Shown: one piece after another, positions 56,078 through 63,855 of the stretch | Position numbering within the stretch: the first letter of the stretch is position 1 | Layout of the letters: each line of letters opens with the position of its first letter | Assembly (NCBI RefSeq): GCF_013170845.1 | Contig: NZ_CP033367.1 | Span: 6,821,001-6,885,000 of the forward strand | Direction: 5' to 3' | DNA length: 64,000 nt | DNA from: Mesorhizobium loti R88b | GTDB taxonomy: Bacteria; Pseudomonadota; Alphaproteobacteria; Rhizobiales; Rhizobiaceae | Notes under the pieces: model-generated | Seen by the model: the letters and a program-made list of their open reading frames with translations, nothing else | Told to the model about the DNA's origin: nothing | Databases searched by the model: none | Position numbers and translations under genes: made by a program

Positions 56078-57328
56078 TCACTGTAGGTTCGGCTGCGCAC
56101 CAGCGCCGCTTTCATCGATTAAGTATCCTCTTGCGAAGCGATCGAGTCGGTAAGCGCGCGCAGTCTCATGAGGCGTATCGGTCGCAAGAAGATGGGCGAA
56201 GGCGTGGCCGCTGGCGGGCGTCGCCTTGAAACCCCCAACGCACCAGCCCCCGTTAAAATAAAGGCCTTCGATGCCCGTGCGGTCGATGATTGGCGAGCCG
56301 TCCATCGACATGTCCATAACGCCGCCCCATTGCCGCAGGAGCCGCACCCGACCGATCATCGGCATCACGGCCATGGCGCCTTCGCAGACATCCTCCACCA
56401 TCGGCAAGTTCCCACGCTGCGCATAGGAATTGTAGCCGTCGATTTCGCCACAGAAGACGAGGCCGCCCTTATCGGATTGGCTTATATAGAAGTGCCCCGC
56501 GCCGAACATGATAACACAAGGAATAATGGGCTTGAGACCTTCCGTGACGAACGCCTGCAGGACATGGCTCTCGATCGGAAGGCGCATCCCCGCCATCGCC
56601 ATGACGCGGCTCGAGGAGCCCGCCACTGCCACGCCGACCTTGTTGGCACCGATGAAGCCACGCGAGGTCTCCACACCACGGATGTTGCCATCAACGATGC
56701 GAAAACCTGTCACCTCGCAATTCTGGATAAGGTCCACACCGTACAGATCGGCGCCACGAGCGTAGCCCCAAGCGACAGCGTCATGCCGTGCCGTCCCCGC
56801 GCGTGGCTGCATAAAGCCGCCATGGATCGGAAAGCGCGCATTGTCGTAGTTCAAGAAAGGAAGCATCGCCTTGAGATCCTCGCGGCTTAACAGGCGCGCG
56901 TCCGCACCGGCGAGCGCCATCGAATTGGCGCGGCGTCGATACGCATCTCGCTGCCAATCCGAGTGAAAGAGGTAAATGACGCCGCGCTGGGAGACCATCG
57001 AGTTGAAGTTCAGTTCCTGCTCCAGCCCCTCCCAGAGCTTCAGTGAAAACTCGTAGAACGGCCCGTTACCGGGCAGTAGGTAGTTCGAACGGATGACTGT
57101 CGTGTTTCGGCCAACATTCCCGGATCCCAACCAACCCTTTTCCAAAACGGCGATACGGGATTGCCGGAAGGTCTTGGCCAGGTAATAAGCCGTCGCGAGG
57201 CCGTGCCCGCCGCCGCCAACGATGACGTAATCGTAAAACGGCTGCGGATCAGGATTGCGCCATAAAGGTTTCCATCCAGAATGACCTTTGAGCGCTTCAG
57301 AAAGAACGCGAAAGCCTGAAAATCTCAC
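56078..57328 (-). CDS. soxB: Sarcosine oxidase beta subunit, operon 2
   Basis: GTG 57328 with GAGGA at 8 bases gives 416 residues, the same as SoxB1, and aligns from the first residue. DYVIVGGGGHGLATAYYLAK is the FAD motif and RHDAVAWGYARGADLYGVDL carries the FMN-attachment His. An extension to 57448 has no similarity. soxD2 starts 7 bp after its stop. No divergent regulator is found upstream, unlike operon 1. Confidence 0.9.
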   Translation of the reverse strand: MRFSGFRVLSEALKGHSGWKPLWRNPDPQPFYDYVIVGGGGHGLATAYYLAKTFRQSRIAVLEKGWLGSGNVGRNTTVIRSNYLLPGNGPFYEFSLKLWEGLEQELNFNSMVSQRGVIYLFHSDWQRDAYRRRANSMALAGADARLLSREDLKAMLPFLNYDNARFPIHGGFMQPRAGTARHDAVAWGYARGADLYGVDLIQNCEVTGFRIVDGNIRGVETSRGFIGANKVGVAVAGSSSRVMAMAGMRLPIESHVLQAFVTEGLKPIIPCVIMFGAGHFYISQSDKGGLVFCGEIDGYNSYAQRGNLPMVEDVCEGAMAVMPMIGRVRLLRQWGGVMDMSMDGSPIIDRTGIEGLYFNGGWCVGGFKATPASGHAFAHLLATDTPHETARAYRLDRFARGYLIDESGAGAQPNLQ

Positions 57329-58322
57329 AGCGGGATTCCTCGATAGCAACGTCAGAACTACAACTCCGTCACCCAAGACACGCAGTTTCGAGATGTCCGA
57401 ATGTGGCAGAAAAGGTGTACCACTGCGAAAATGGCGGGGGTATCGCAAAAAATCTGAGGATCTGTTCGTGACGTGTCAAAAAAGGGCGTCGAATGACGAA
57501 TTGCGCCACGCGGACCGCACTTGGCGCATTGAATGTTGCGATGGGTTAGGCGATCTCTTTTGGGCTACCTTGATGAGGATACCCTAAGGCTTTGTCATGA
57601 CAGGCGAATAATGCCAGTCAAGCGCGGCAGTTTGCCGGCGATCGGTTCGAGCTATGATGTGGCTCTGGTGAAGATGCAGCGCTGCCCCGCAGGGCCACGG
57701 TGCGGCTCAAGCAGGACTAGGTGGTGCAGGTCAATAAGTGCGGTTCCAATGGGTTAAGTAACGGCAGAATCTCCGGTTAAGCCGCCGCTGTTGAATGACA
57801 ATCAAGGCTCGGCATTGTCGCAAGCAATCGACCTCGACGGGGCCATGTGCTGATGGCTGTGTGACCTGGCCTGGTGGCTTTGGGGGGAATTACGTCTCAG
57901 TAAGCGAGCAGACCTTGGGGGGCGCGGAGTGCGCCAGACGGGCTACCGCACCCCTCGTCCCGCCCGAGGCATCATGCGGAGGATGCCTCGGGCGCTTTCG
58001 ATCGAATATAGAGCCACCCAGTATTGGCGGACATTGACATCTCACCGTCGCGAGCCGCCGACATGTTCAGCAGCCTCTCAGGTTTTGCCGAGGCGATGCT
58101 CCGCCTTTACAGCGCGTACAAAGAGGAGCAATTCGCTGCTGCCGATCCGCGGAAGTCGCGATGGTCGGTTGCGTGGGTGCGAAGGTTCCTTGCCACATGA
58201 CGCGACTGCGTTCTTGGCTTAGGAGGCTGAAAAAAGAGCGGAGATACCCGTTTTGAATTTGCTTTGTGCTTGATCTGATTCCGACACGTTCCGTAAACAA
58301 AACAGTTGTTCAACAGATGGGG
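57329..58322. other. Upstream region of sox operon 2 with a possible RAYT fragment
   Basis: No complete gene is present. At 57971-58060 the plus strand reads MRRMPRALSIEY and further HRREPPT, which resembles the start of REP-associated tyrosine (IS200-like) transposases but is broken. The promoter of soxB2 should lie near 57330-57500. The rest looks like decayed sequence. Confidence 0.35.
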
Positions 58323-58355
58323 TGATTGGGGTCTCGCCCGAGCCAAATTGAGGGC

Positions 58356-58422
58356 GGCTGCTCCTATCGAGATGTGAGAACGTGGTCGATGTAGATCGCC
58401 ACAAACATCAGGAGGAGCAGCC
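58356..58422 (+). promoter_or_regulatory. Hairpin that can hide the ribosome site of the IS1111 transposase
   Basis: GGCTGCTCCT (58356-58365) and AGGAGCAGCC (58413-58422) are perfect complements. The second arm contains the ribosome site AGGAG and ends one base before ATG 58423. A transcript entering from outside would form the stem and block translation, as known for other insertion sequences. This is inference from the sequence. Confidence 0.6.
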
Positions 58423-59460
58423 ATGAAGTATTTTGCCGGACTTGACGTGTCTTTGGAAGAGACCGCCATCTGCGTCGTCGACGAGAGCGGCCGGATTGTG
58501 AAGGAAGGGCGGGCGGCGAGTGAGCCGAGGGCGCTTTATGAGGTCTTGCGGAAAATCGATCTGCCGCTGGACCGCATCGGGCTCGAAGCCTGCTCGCTGG
58601 CGGCCTGGCTTTATGACGGTATTCGCGCCGAAGGATTGCCGGCCATTTGCATCGAGACCCGACTGGCCAATGCGGCGATGAAGACGATGCCGAACAAGAC
58701 GGACCGGAATGATGCCCGCGCCTTGGCGCAGATCATGCGCACCGGCTGGTATCGACAGGTGCATGTGAAGAGCCAGCAGTGTCGGCGCTGGCGGTCCCTC
58801 CTCGTCGCACGACGCACGGTCCTCAATGAAATGCGATCCATCGAGAACGTGATCAGAGCGATTCTGCGGGAGGCCGGCATCAAGCTCGGCACGCCAAGTC
58901 GTGCAGCTTTCGCCGATCGCGTGCGCGAACTGATTGGCGCAGATACGGTCGTCATGGCGCTTGTCGAGCCGCTTCTGGCGATCGTGGCCACGATGCTCCG
59001 CGAGTTCGGGCGACTGACAAAGCAAGTCCTCAATATCGCCCGCAAGGAGCAAGTCTGCCGGCGACTCATGTCCGGGCCCGGTGTGGGACCCATCACCGCG
59101 CTCGCCTTTCGTGCCACGGTCGATCAGCCGGACCGCTTTCGCCGATCGAGCGATGTCGGAGCGCATCTGGGTCTGACCCCGGCACGCTATCAATCAGGCG
59201 AGACGGACATTCAGGGCAAGGTAAGCCGATGCGGTGACGAGCTCGCCCGCACGGCTCTCTATGAAGCGGCTCATTCGCTGCTTGTGCTCAGCAAGAAATG
59301 GTCGTGCCTCAGAGCGTGGGGTATGAACGTCGCCAAGCGGCGCGGTATGGCCCGAGCCCGAGTTGCTGTTGCCCGCAAGCTCGCTGTCATTCTGCATCGC
59401 ATGTGGAGCGACGGGACAGAATTCCGCTTCGGCAAGGCACCCGGCCCCGTATCGGCATGA
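58423..59460 (+). CDS. IS1111-group transposase
   Basis: The 345-residue DEDD transposase has YFAGLDVSLEETAICVVDE (Asp), IGLEACSLAAW (Glu), KTDRNDARALAQIMRTGWYR (Asp, Asp), GPGVGPITALAF and the C-terminal [20 protein letters not shown] with the conserved Ser/Cys region. No break is seen. A 3' third of the same gene lies at 12940-13276. Confidence 0.92.
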   Translation: MKYFAGLDVSLEETAICVVDESGRIVKEGRAASEPRALYEVLRKIDLPLDRIGLEACSLAAWLYDGIRAEGLPAICIETRLANAAMKTMPNKTDRNDARALAQIMRTGWYRQVHVKSQQCRRWRSLLVARRTVLNEMRSIENVIRAILREAGIKLGTPSRAAFADRVRELIGADTVVMALVEPLLAIVATMLREFGRLTKQVLNIARKEQVCRRLMSGPGVGPITALAFRATVDQPDRFRRSSDVGAHLGLTPARYQSGETDIQGKVSRCGDELARTALYEAAHSLLVLSKKWSCLRAWGMNVAKRRGMARARVAVARKLAVILHRMWSDGTEFRFGKAPGPVSA

Positions 59461-59725
59461 AATAGGGACAACAGACCAACGAAGGAGGAGTTGATTCCGC
59501 CCGAAAGGGCGTGATCCGGATCGTTCCCGCGGGGACGATGGGCAAGGCGATCTCGTTAGCAGGCACGATCCTGGGACGAACTCTCTCAAGGTCGTTCAAC
59601 AGATTGAGACGCCTCGCCCTACTGACCCCATCATGCGGCGGCCTAACGTCGACCGCGAAGAGAAGCGAGTGACCCGCGGGGCGACATGGTCCGGAAAAAA
59701 ATATCAGGAGGAGCTTGACCCCAAG
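59461..59725 (+). ncRNA. Candidate target-choosing (bridge/seek) RNA region of the IS1111 element
   Basis: IS1111-group elements carry their guiding RNA in the 3' non-coding part. This region lies between the transposase stop and the right repeat and shares ordered blocks with the second copy (13277-13510). Between the blocks, at 59565-59620, the copies differ most. RNA boundaries and loops are not resolved by eye; the call rests on family knowledge and position. Confidence 0.4.
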
Positions 59726-59936
59726 GACCCCAATCAGAGAAGCCTGCTAGATCACCTCTCGCGTTGCGTCTGCCTTGCTTAACATCACCTCGCGATGCCT
59801 GTTCAGCTTGGCACCGCGAACAGTGGAGCGCCGGGTAATGCGGACAGGGCGGCTGTGACTAAAGGCTCCCCTCGGGTTGCGACCGATGTGATACCTGTCG
59901 GCGGAAGCGCAGTCAGTCGCTGCGACATCCTTAACT

Positions 59937-60779
59937 TCAAGTCCACCAGAGAACAAGATCTGGCCGGGCAAATCCGAAAAAGCTGTTTAGCAGCACGCGA
60001 CGCTTTCCGTTGCCTGCTTGACCAGTGACCCCATGAACGAAACCGCCGTCAAGTAAGGCGATGTCCCCGGCCTTGAGCCGGATGTCGCGACAAGGCACAT
60101 CCTTTAGATAGACTGCAGAATAGGGATAGCCCGTTGTCTCCACCCCCTGCGACTTTCGGTCGTCAACTGTCGGCTTGTGGCTCCAGAGCCGCAGATTGCC
60201 GCCTTCCTCGGACATGCTGGGGTAGAAGTTGAGCGCGGCGACGGTATTGTGCGCCACCGCAGATAGCTCGTAATCGTTCCCGGCACGTAGCACTTGAGCG
60301 ACATCGTCGTGGGGGTCCAAGGAAAACGTGCCGCTGCCGGTCCAACTGAGAGCCCGACAAACGTTAGCCTGACCGTGTTCTGAGCGCGCCAGCCGCAATT
60401 CAATGCCTTGTTTGTGAAGCTCGCGCTTCAACGCGTCGAAGAGGGCTCGGACCGGATCAACTAAATTGCCAAAAAGAGCGTCAACGTGCGGCCGCGCAGT
60501 TTCTGCCTCCGCGAAATAGGTGGCTGCATCCTTCCTGTAGTGGGATGCGCCCACATATTGTCCGGGGACGCCATCTTTGCGCTCCCTGAGACCGGGACTG
60601 CCAAAAAACTTCGCGGTGATCTCCTCGGCTATTTCGGTGCTGAAAGCTTGGCTGATATGCAGAGCCGTGATCTCACCTTTTAGGACCGAGATGATCTCCG
60701 CAGTGCTGATCGAGCCGGTTCGTTCCTCGATCGTAAGAGGCGAGATGGCCGGCGTTTGACGTGCTTGGTTAGTCGCCAT
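59937..60779 (-). CDS. 2-oxoglutarate/Fe(II)-dependent dioxygenase
   Basis: The 280-residue protein has the facial triad His157-x-Asp159 (LDPHDDVAQ) and His249 (GGFVHGVTGQ), and Arg260/261 in GKRRVLLNSF for 2-oxoglutarate. ATG 60779 with AGGAG at 7 bases lies inside the end of the aminotransferase gene (overlap 11 bp), so the two are coupled. It probably hydroxylates a free amino acid or a related small molecule. It does not look like ectoine hydroxylase EctD. Substrate unknown. Confidence 0.75.
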   Translation of the reverse strand: MATNQARQTPAISPLTIEERTGSISTAEIISVLKGEITALHISQAFSTEIAEEITAKFFGSPGLRERKDGVPGQYVGASHYRKDAATYFAEAETARPHVDALFGNLVDPVRALFDALKRELHKQGIELRLARSEHGQANVCRALSWTGSGTFSLDPHDDVAQVLRAGNDYELSAVAHNTVAALNFYPSMSEEGGNLRLWSHKPTVDDRKSQGVETTGYPYSAVYLKDVPCRDIRLKAGDIALLDGGFVHGVTGQAGNGKRRVLLNSFFGFARPDLVLWWT

Positions 60780-62028
60780 TTGTTTTCTCCTGTAGTGCCT
60801 GATCGAGGATGGCAATTCCGTGATCAAGTTCGTCATCTGAGATGGTTATCGGCGGAAGGACTTTAATGACGTCGCGATTTGGCCCCGACGATTCGATCAG
60901 CAGGCCGTTTTCGAACGCGACATCGTGCACACGGCCAACAACGGCCTGTGATCGGCACTTGAGGCCGGCCATCAGACCACGGCCGCGCTTTTGTTCGATG
61001 CACTTAGGGAATTTCGCAACGAGGCGATCAAGGTGTTCTTGCAGTTTGACGGCCGTCCCCTCAACGGCTTTAGTAAACTGCCTATCGGACCACATTTTGC
61101 ACATGGCCGCGGAAGTCACAAAGGCGAGATTATTGCCTCTAAAGGTCCCGCTATGTTCTCCCGGTTTCCATATGTCCATCTCGGGGCGAATCAGAACTAT
61201 GGACAACGGATTACCTGAACCGCTTAGGGACTTCGAAAGACACACGATGTCGGGCTCGACTTTCGCGAACTCGAATGAGAAGAAATCGCCCGTTCGTCCC
61301 GAACCTGCCTGAATGTCGTCGACGATGAAAACGACGTCGTGCTTACGGCAAATGCGCTGAATTTCTGCAAGCCATGGTGCGGATGCGGTGTTCATGCCGC
61401 CTTCTGCCTGGATGGGCTCCAGGATGATTGCGGCCGGCTTTTCTATGCCGCTGCCCGGGTCGCCCAACACGTGATCAATGTAACTCGCGGAATCGAAAGT
61501 TTGGTTCGGATAGTTCTCGTAAGGGACACGGATCACGTCGTGGCGAGCAACGCCGCCAAGCTGTCTGGTTGACGCTGAACCCGATACAGCCAAGGAGCCG
61601 AGTGACATGCCATGGTACGAATTTGTGAAGGCCATAACACTCGAGCGGCCGGTATATTTTCGCGCCAGCGCCAACGCCGCTTCGTTAGCGTTTGTCCCGG
61701 TTGGCCCAGGAAACTGTATCTTGTAAGAAAGGCCCCGGGGCTTCAGGATCGAATTGACGAACACTTCGATGAAATCACGCTTTGCAGTTGTGTACATATC
61801 AAGCGACAAGACGATATTTTGGTTGGCGAGATATTGAATTGCCGGCGCCATAATATCTTGATTGTTATGACCGTAATTGAGCGCACCTGACCCAACAATG
61901 AAATCAATATAAGGTTTTCCGGACTCGTCCCAGATTGTCGCCCCAAGAGACTTTGTAAAGACTGTTGGGAAGGATCGTCCATAGCGACGAACGTTAGACT
62001 CGTAAGCTTCAAAAATGTCGATATCCAT
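60769..62028 (-). CDS. Class III aminotransferase, EctB/DoeD-like (diaminobutyrate type)
   Basis: The 419-residue PLP enzyme is similar to diaminobutyrate-2-oxoglutarate aminotransferase: FIVGSGALNYGHNN, QFPGPTGTNANEAALALARK, TNSYHGMSLGSLAVSG, VDDIQAGSGRTGDFFSFE with Asp237, and CLSKSLSGSGNPLSIVLIRP with PLP Lys266. It would interconvert 2,4-diaminobutyrate and aspartate semialdehyde. No ectA or ectC lies beside it; a dioxygenase follows instead. It is divergent from iscN with a 1-kb gap. Confidence 0.85.
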   Translation of the reverse strand: MDIDIFEAYESNVRRYGRSFPTVFTKSLGATIWDESGKPYIDFIVGSGALNYGHNNQDIMAPAIQYLANQNIVLSLDMYTTAKRDFIEVFVNSILKPRGLSYKIQFPGPTGTNANEAALALARKYTGRSSVMAFTNSYHGMSLGSLAVSGSASTRQLGGVARHDVIRVPYENYPNQTFDSASYIDHVLGDPGSGIEKPAAIILEPIQAEGGMNTASAPWLAEIQRICRKHDVVFIVDDIQAGSGRTGDFFSFEFAKVEPDIVCLSKSLSGSGNPLSIVLIRPEMDIWKPGEHSGTFRGNNLAFVTSAAMCKMWSDRQFTKAVEGTAVKLQEHLDRLVAKFPKCIEQKRGRGLMAGLKCRSQAVVGRVHDVAFENGLLIESSGPNRDVIKVLPPITISDDELDHGIAILDQALQEKTNGD

Positions 62029-62893
62029 TAAAGGGCCTCTCTGTATGCGGCTTGCGATTCAACGCTGCAGGTTCTATGTTCACGCATTCCAAACCAATTA
62101 TTTCGACGATCAGCTACGGCAAATCTCTGCCTTAAAGCGAACGTATCATGGTCAGCGACTTGAGTTCGCAAAGAGTCTGTAAACTTGTTTGACGAATCTG
62201 TTGCAACGCATTGGATAGCGATAGCGTGACAGTCAGTACCCGCCTTGCGGCAGCGCTAATCGGCGGCGTTGTTGGCGGGGGCACTGACCACCGGTTTTTC
62301 CAAGCATGACTGCAACCACGATGCTTGGGTATTTCCCTATGTCGGCCGTGACGGGATCCTTGCCGACGAGTAGCTGTGACAGATAGCGATTTCTCTCCTT
62401 CGATGTGACGGCGAGACCGGTGGCCGCTCGAGTTTCGTTTTGGACGCGGACGAGCCAGACCGCGGTTTGCGATAGAACTGGAACTGTCCGCGGCCTCTAA
62501 TCGCGGCCGTGGCCGCCGTGGCGGTGATTGCGCTGTTGCCTGGGCGGCGTGTTGGCCCACCTCCTGGCTTCACGGCATATTGAACGCCTCAGTCGGCCCT
62601 CGCGAGATGGCGGCCGCACTACAGTCCATGGACCGAGCACGCGAGTGGTGTTCGGCACCCACGAGCCGACGCAGAATCGACTGCGCCCTCGAGGAAGCGC
62701 GATCGATGCGGCTATCGACCACCCGGTGTTCGCCACCGCACTGCGTGGTCACGATGGCGCGGCTTTTGGAGCGCAGCACGACTTAAGAGTTCCCACCCTT
62801 ACACTGGTCAACATTCATGTGATCGAAAACGCTGGCTCAGGCGACGCCACTGGCGATGTGTCCGATGCCGCTTTTTGAACGCAAGGTTCACTC
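62029..62893. other. Long intergenic region between the aminotransferase and iscN
   Basis: About 860 bp without a convincing gene. A plus-strand frame at 62528-62878 has no known domain. Upstream of the aminotransferase, AAGGCAGAGATTTGCC (complement of about 62128-62143) looks like a -24/-12 promoter, but its spacing is one base short. Confidence 0.4.
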
Positions 62894-62927
62894 TGTCCGA
62901 CATCCGACAATTGTTAGATGTCAGACA
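62894..62927 (+). promoter_or_regulatory. Two NifA upstream activator sequences
   Basis: TGTCCGACATCCGACA (62894-62909) and TGTTAGATGTCAGACA (62912-62927) both fit TGT-N10-ACA exactly. They lie about 65 and 47 bp before the -24 element, at around -97 and -79 from the expected start. This is a typical NifA enhancer arrangement. Confidence 0.9.
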
Positions 62928-62972
62928 GGGCGCAAAATCAGCTAACCCGTTGTTTAATTGAATTTTCCTCTC

Positions 62973-62988
62973 TGGCACGTTCTGTGCA
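62973..62988 (+). promoter_or_regulatory. Sigma-54 (-24/-12) promoter of iscN
   Basis: TGGCACGTTCTGTGCA has GG and GC at the exact 10-base spacing (62974-62975 and 62986-62987) and a perfect TGGCACG -24 element. With the NifA sites upstream, expression should be limited to low-oxygen, nitrogen-fixing conditions. Confidence 0.92.
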
Positions 62989-62994
62989 GCGTAG

Positions 62995-63038
62995 CTTGCG
63001 AAGCATCAGCAAGAAACTTGCGAAGCATCAGCAAGAAA
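62995..63038 (+). repeat. Tandem 22-bp repeat in the iscN leader, each a small hairpin
   Basis: Two identical 22-bp units (62995-63016, 63017-63038) stand directly before the gene. Each begins CTTGC and has GCAAG 13 bases later, so each RNA copy can fold. They lie between the transcription start and the ATG. Confidence 0.85.
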
Positions 63039-63046
63039 ATAGTCCC

Positions 63047-63367
63047 ATGATCACACTTACTGAAAACGCCGTCGCTGCCATCAAGACCGCGCTTTCCCGC
63101 GCCGACGAACCGGCGGAAGGCTTTCGCATCATGGTCGAGGCGGGCGGCTGCGCCGGCCTCAAATACCTGTTGGGTCTGGAAAGCGTCTCGCGCGAGGGCG
63201 ATGCCATCATGGAGACGGACGGGTTCAAGGTGTTCGTCGACGCAAACTCCCAGCCCCATCTCGCCGGCATGACCGTTGACTTCGTCACGGACCTGGAGTC
63301 CTCGGGCTTTGTCTTCGACAATCCCAATGCGCGGGACAAATGCGCCTGCGGCAAGTCCTTCGGCTAG
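63047..63367 (+). CDS. iscN: Nif-associated IscA/HesB-type iron-sulfur carrier
   Basis: The 106-residue A-type carrier has Cys35 in EAGGCAGLKYLLGL and Cys99/Cys101 in RDKCACGKSF, the three conserved cluster ligands. It would deliver Fe-S clusters to nitrogenase-related proteins in the cytosol. ATG 63047 is used; a longer in-frame start at 62918 would lie upstream of the promoter and is rejected. In Rhizobium etli-type clusters iscN precedes nifU and nifS, as partly seen here. Confidence 0.9.
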   Translation: MITLTENAVAAIKTALSRADEPAEGFRIMVEAGGCAGLKYLLGLESVSREGDAIMETDGFKVFVDANSQPHLAGMTVDFVTDLESSGFVFDNPNARDKCACGKSFG

Positions 63368-63393
63368 CCGCCATCACGACAAGGATCGGCGCC

Positions 63394-63855
63394 GTGCGGG
63401 ATAATACCGACAACGTCTACCTCTTCAACGACAAGCTCTATCTCATCAACCCGCACAATGTCGGCGCTTTGGACACCCCCAATGCGGCCGGCGAGGTCGG
63501 CGCCGTCGCCTGCGGCGACGGGCTTAAATTGATAATGGGTTTCGACCCCAAGACCGAGACGATTACTGCCGCAACGTTCCAGACCTTCGGCCGCGGCTCG
63601 GCCATAACCGCTTCCTCGACATTTACCGAATTCATCGTCGGCAAGACCATCGATGAAGCCCTTCAGATCACCGATCAGGACATGGCGGATTTTCTCGGCG
63701 CCCTGCCGCCGCACACGACCTACTCATCGCTCGACCGCCTCATCCTGGAGCGCGGCTTGCGGCTGATGAGCGAGTTCTTCCGTGCTGTGAGGCAGGCTTT
63801 CGAGGAGACACCAGGATTCTCACGCCTCGTCGTCGTCAAGGCATCATCGCCATGA
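63394..63855 (+). CDS. nifU: NifU N-terminal-like protein lacking two scaffold cysteines
   Basis: GTG 63394 with AAGGA at 8 bases gives 153 residues, 26 bp after iscN. It matches the NifU/IscU scaffold domain (INPHNVGALDTPNAAGEVGA, ACGDGLKL, FQTFGRGSA, GKTIDEALQITDQDMADFLG, LPPH). Cys40 is kept, but the second Cys is Arg67 (FGRGSA for FGCGSA) and the third (HCS) is gone. The usual start (WDYSEKVxxHFxNPxN) is also altered. The central 2Fe-2S and C-terminal domains of full NifU are absent. It is either a decayed copy or has another role. Confidence 0.75.
   Translation: MRDNTDNVYLFNDKLYLINPHNVGALDTPNAAGEVGAVACGDGLKLIMGFDPKTETITAATFQTFGRGSAITASSTFTEFIVGKTIDEALQITDQDMADFLGALPPHTTYSSLDRLILERGLRLMSEFFRAVRQAFEETPGFSRLVVVKASSP

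Larger units (their letters stand above)
58323..59736 (+). mobile_element. IS1111-group (IS110 family) element, intact
   Basis: An 11-bp inverted repeat TGATTGGGGTC (58323-58333) and GACCCCAATCA (59726-59736) encloses one intact transposase gene and a ~265-bp 3' non-coding part. Subterminal inverted repeats of 11-13 bp are the mark of the IS1111 group within IS110. The true outer ends lie a few bases beyond. Confidence 0.8.

Noticed and set aside
62128..62143. Sigma-54-like AAGGCAGAGATTTGCC before the EctB-like gene
   Set aside because: The GG to GC spacing is nine instead of ten bases and no activator site lies upstream, so NifA control of this operon is not claimed.
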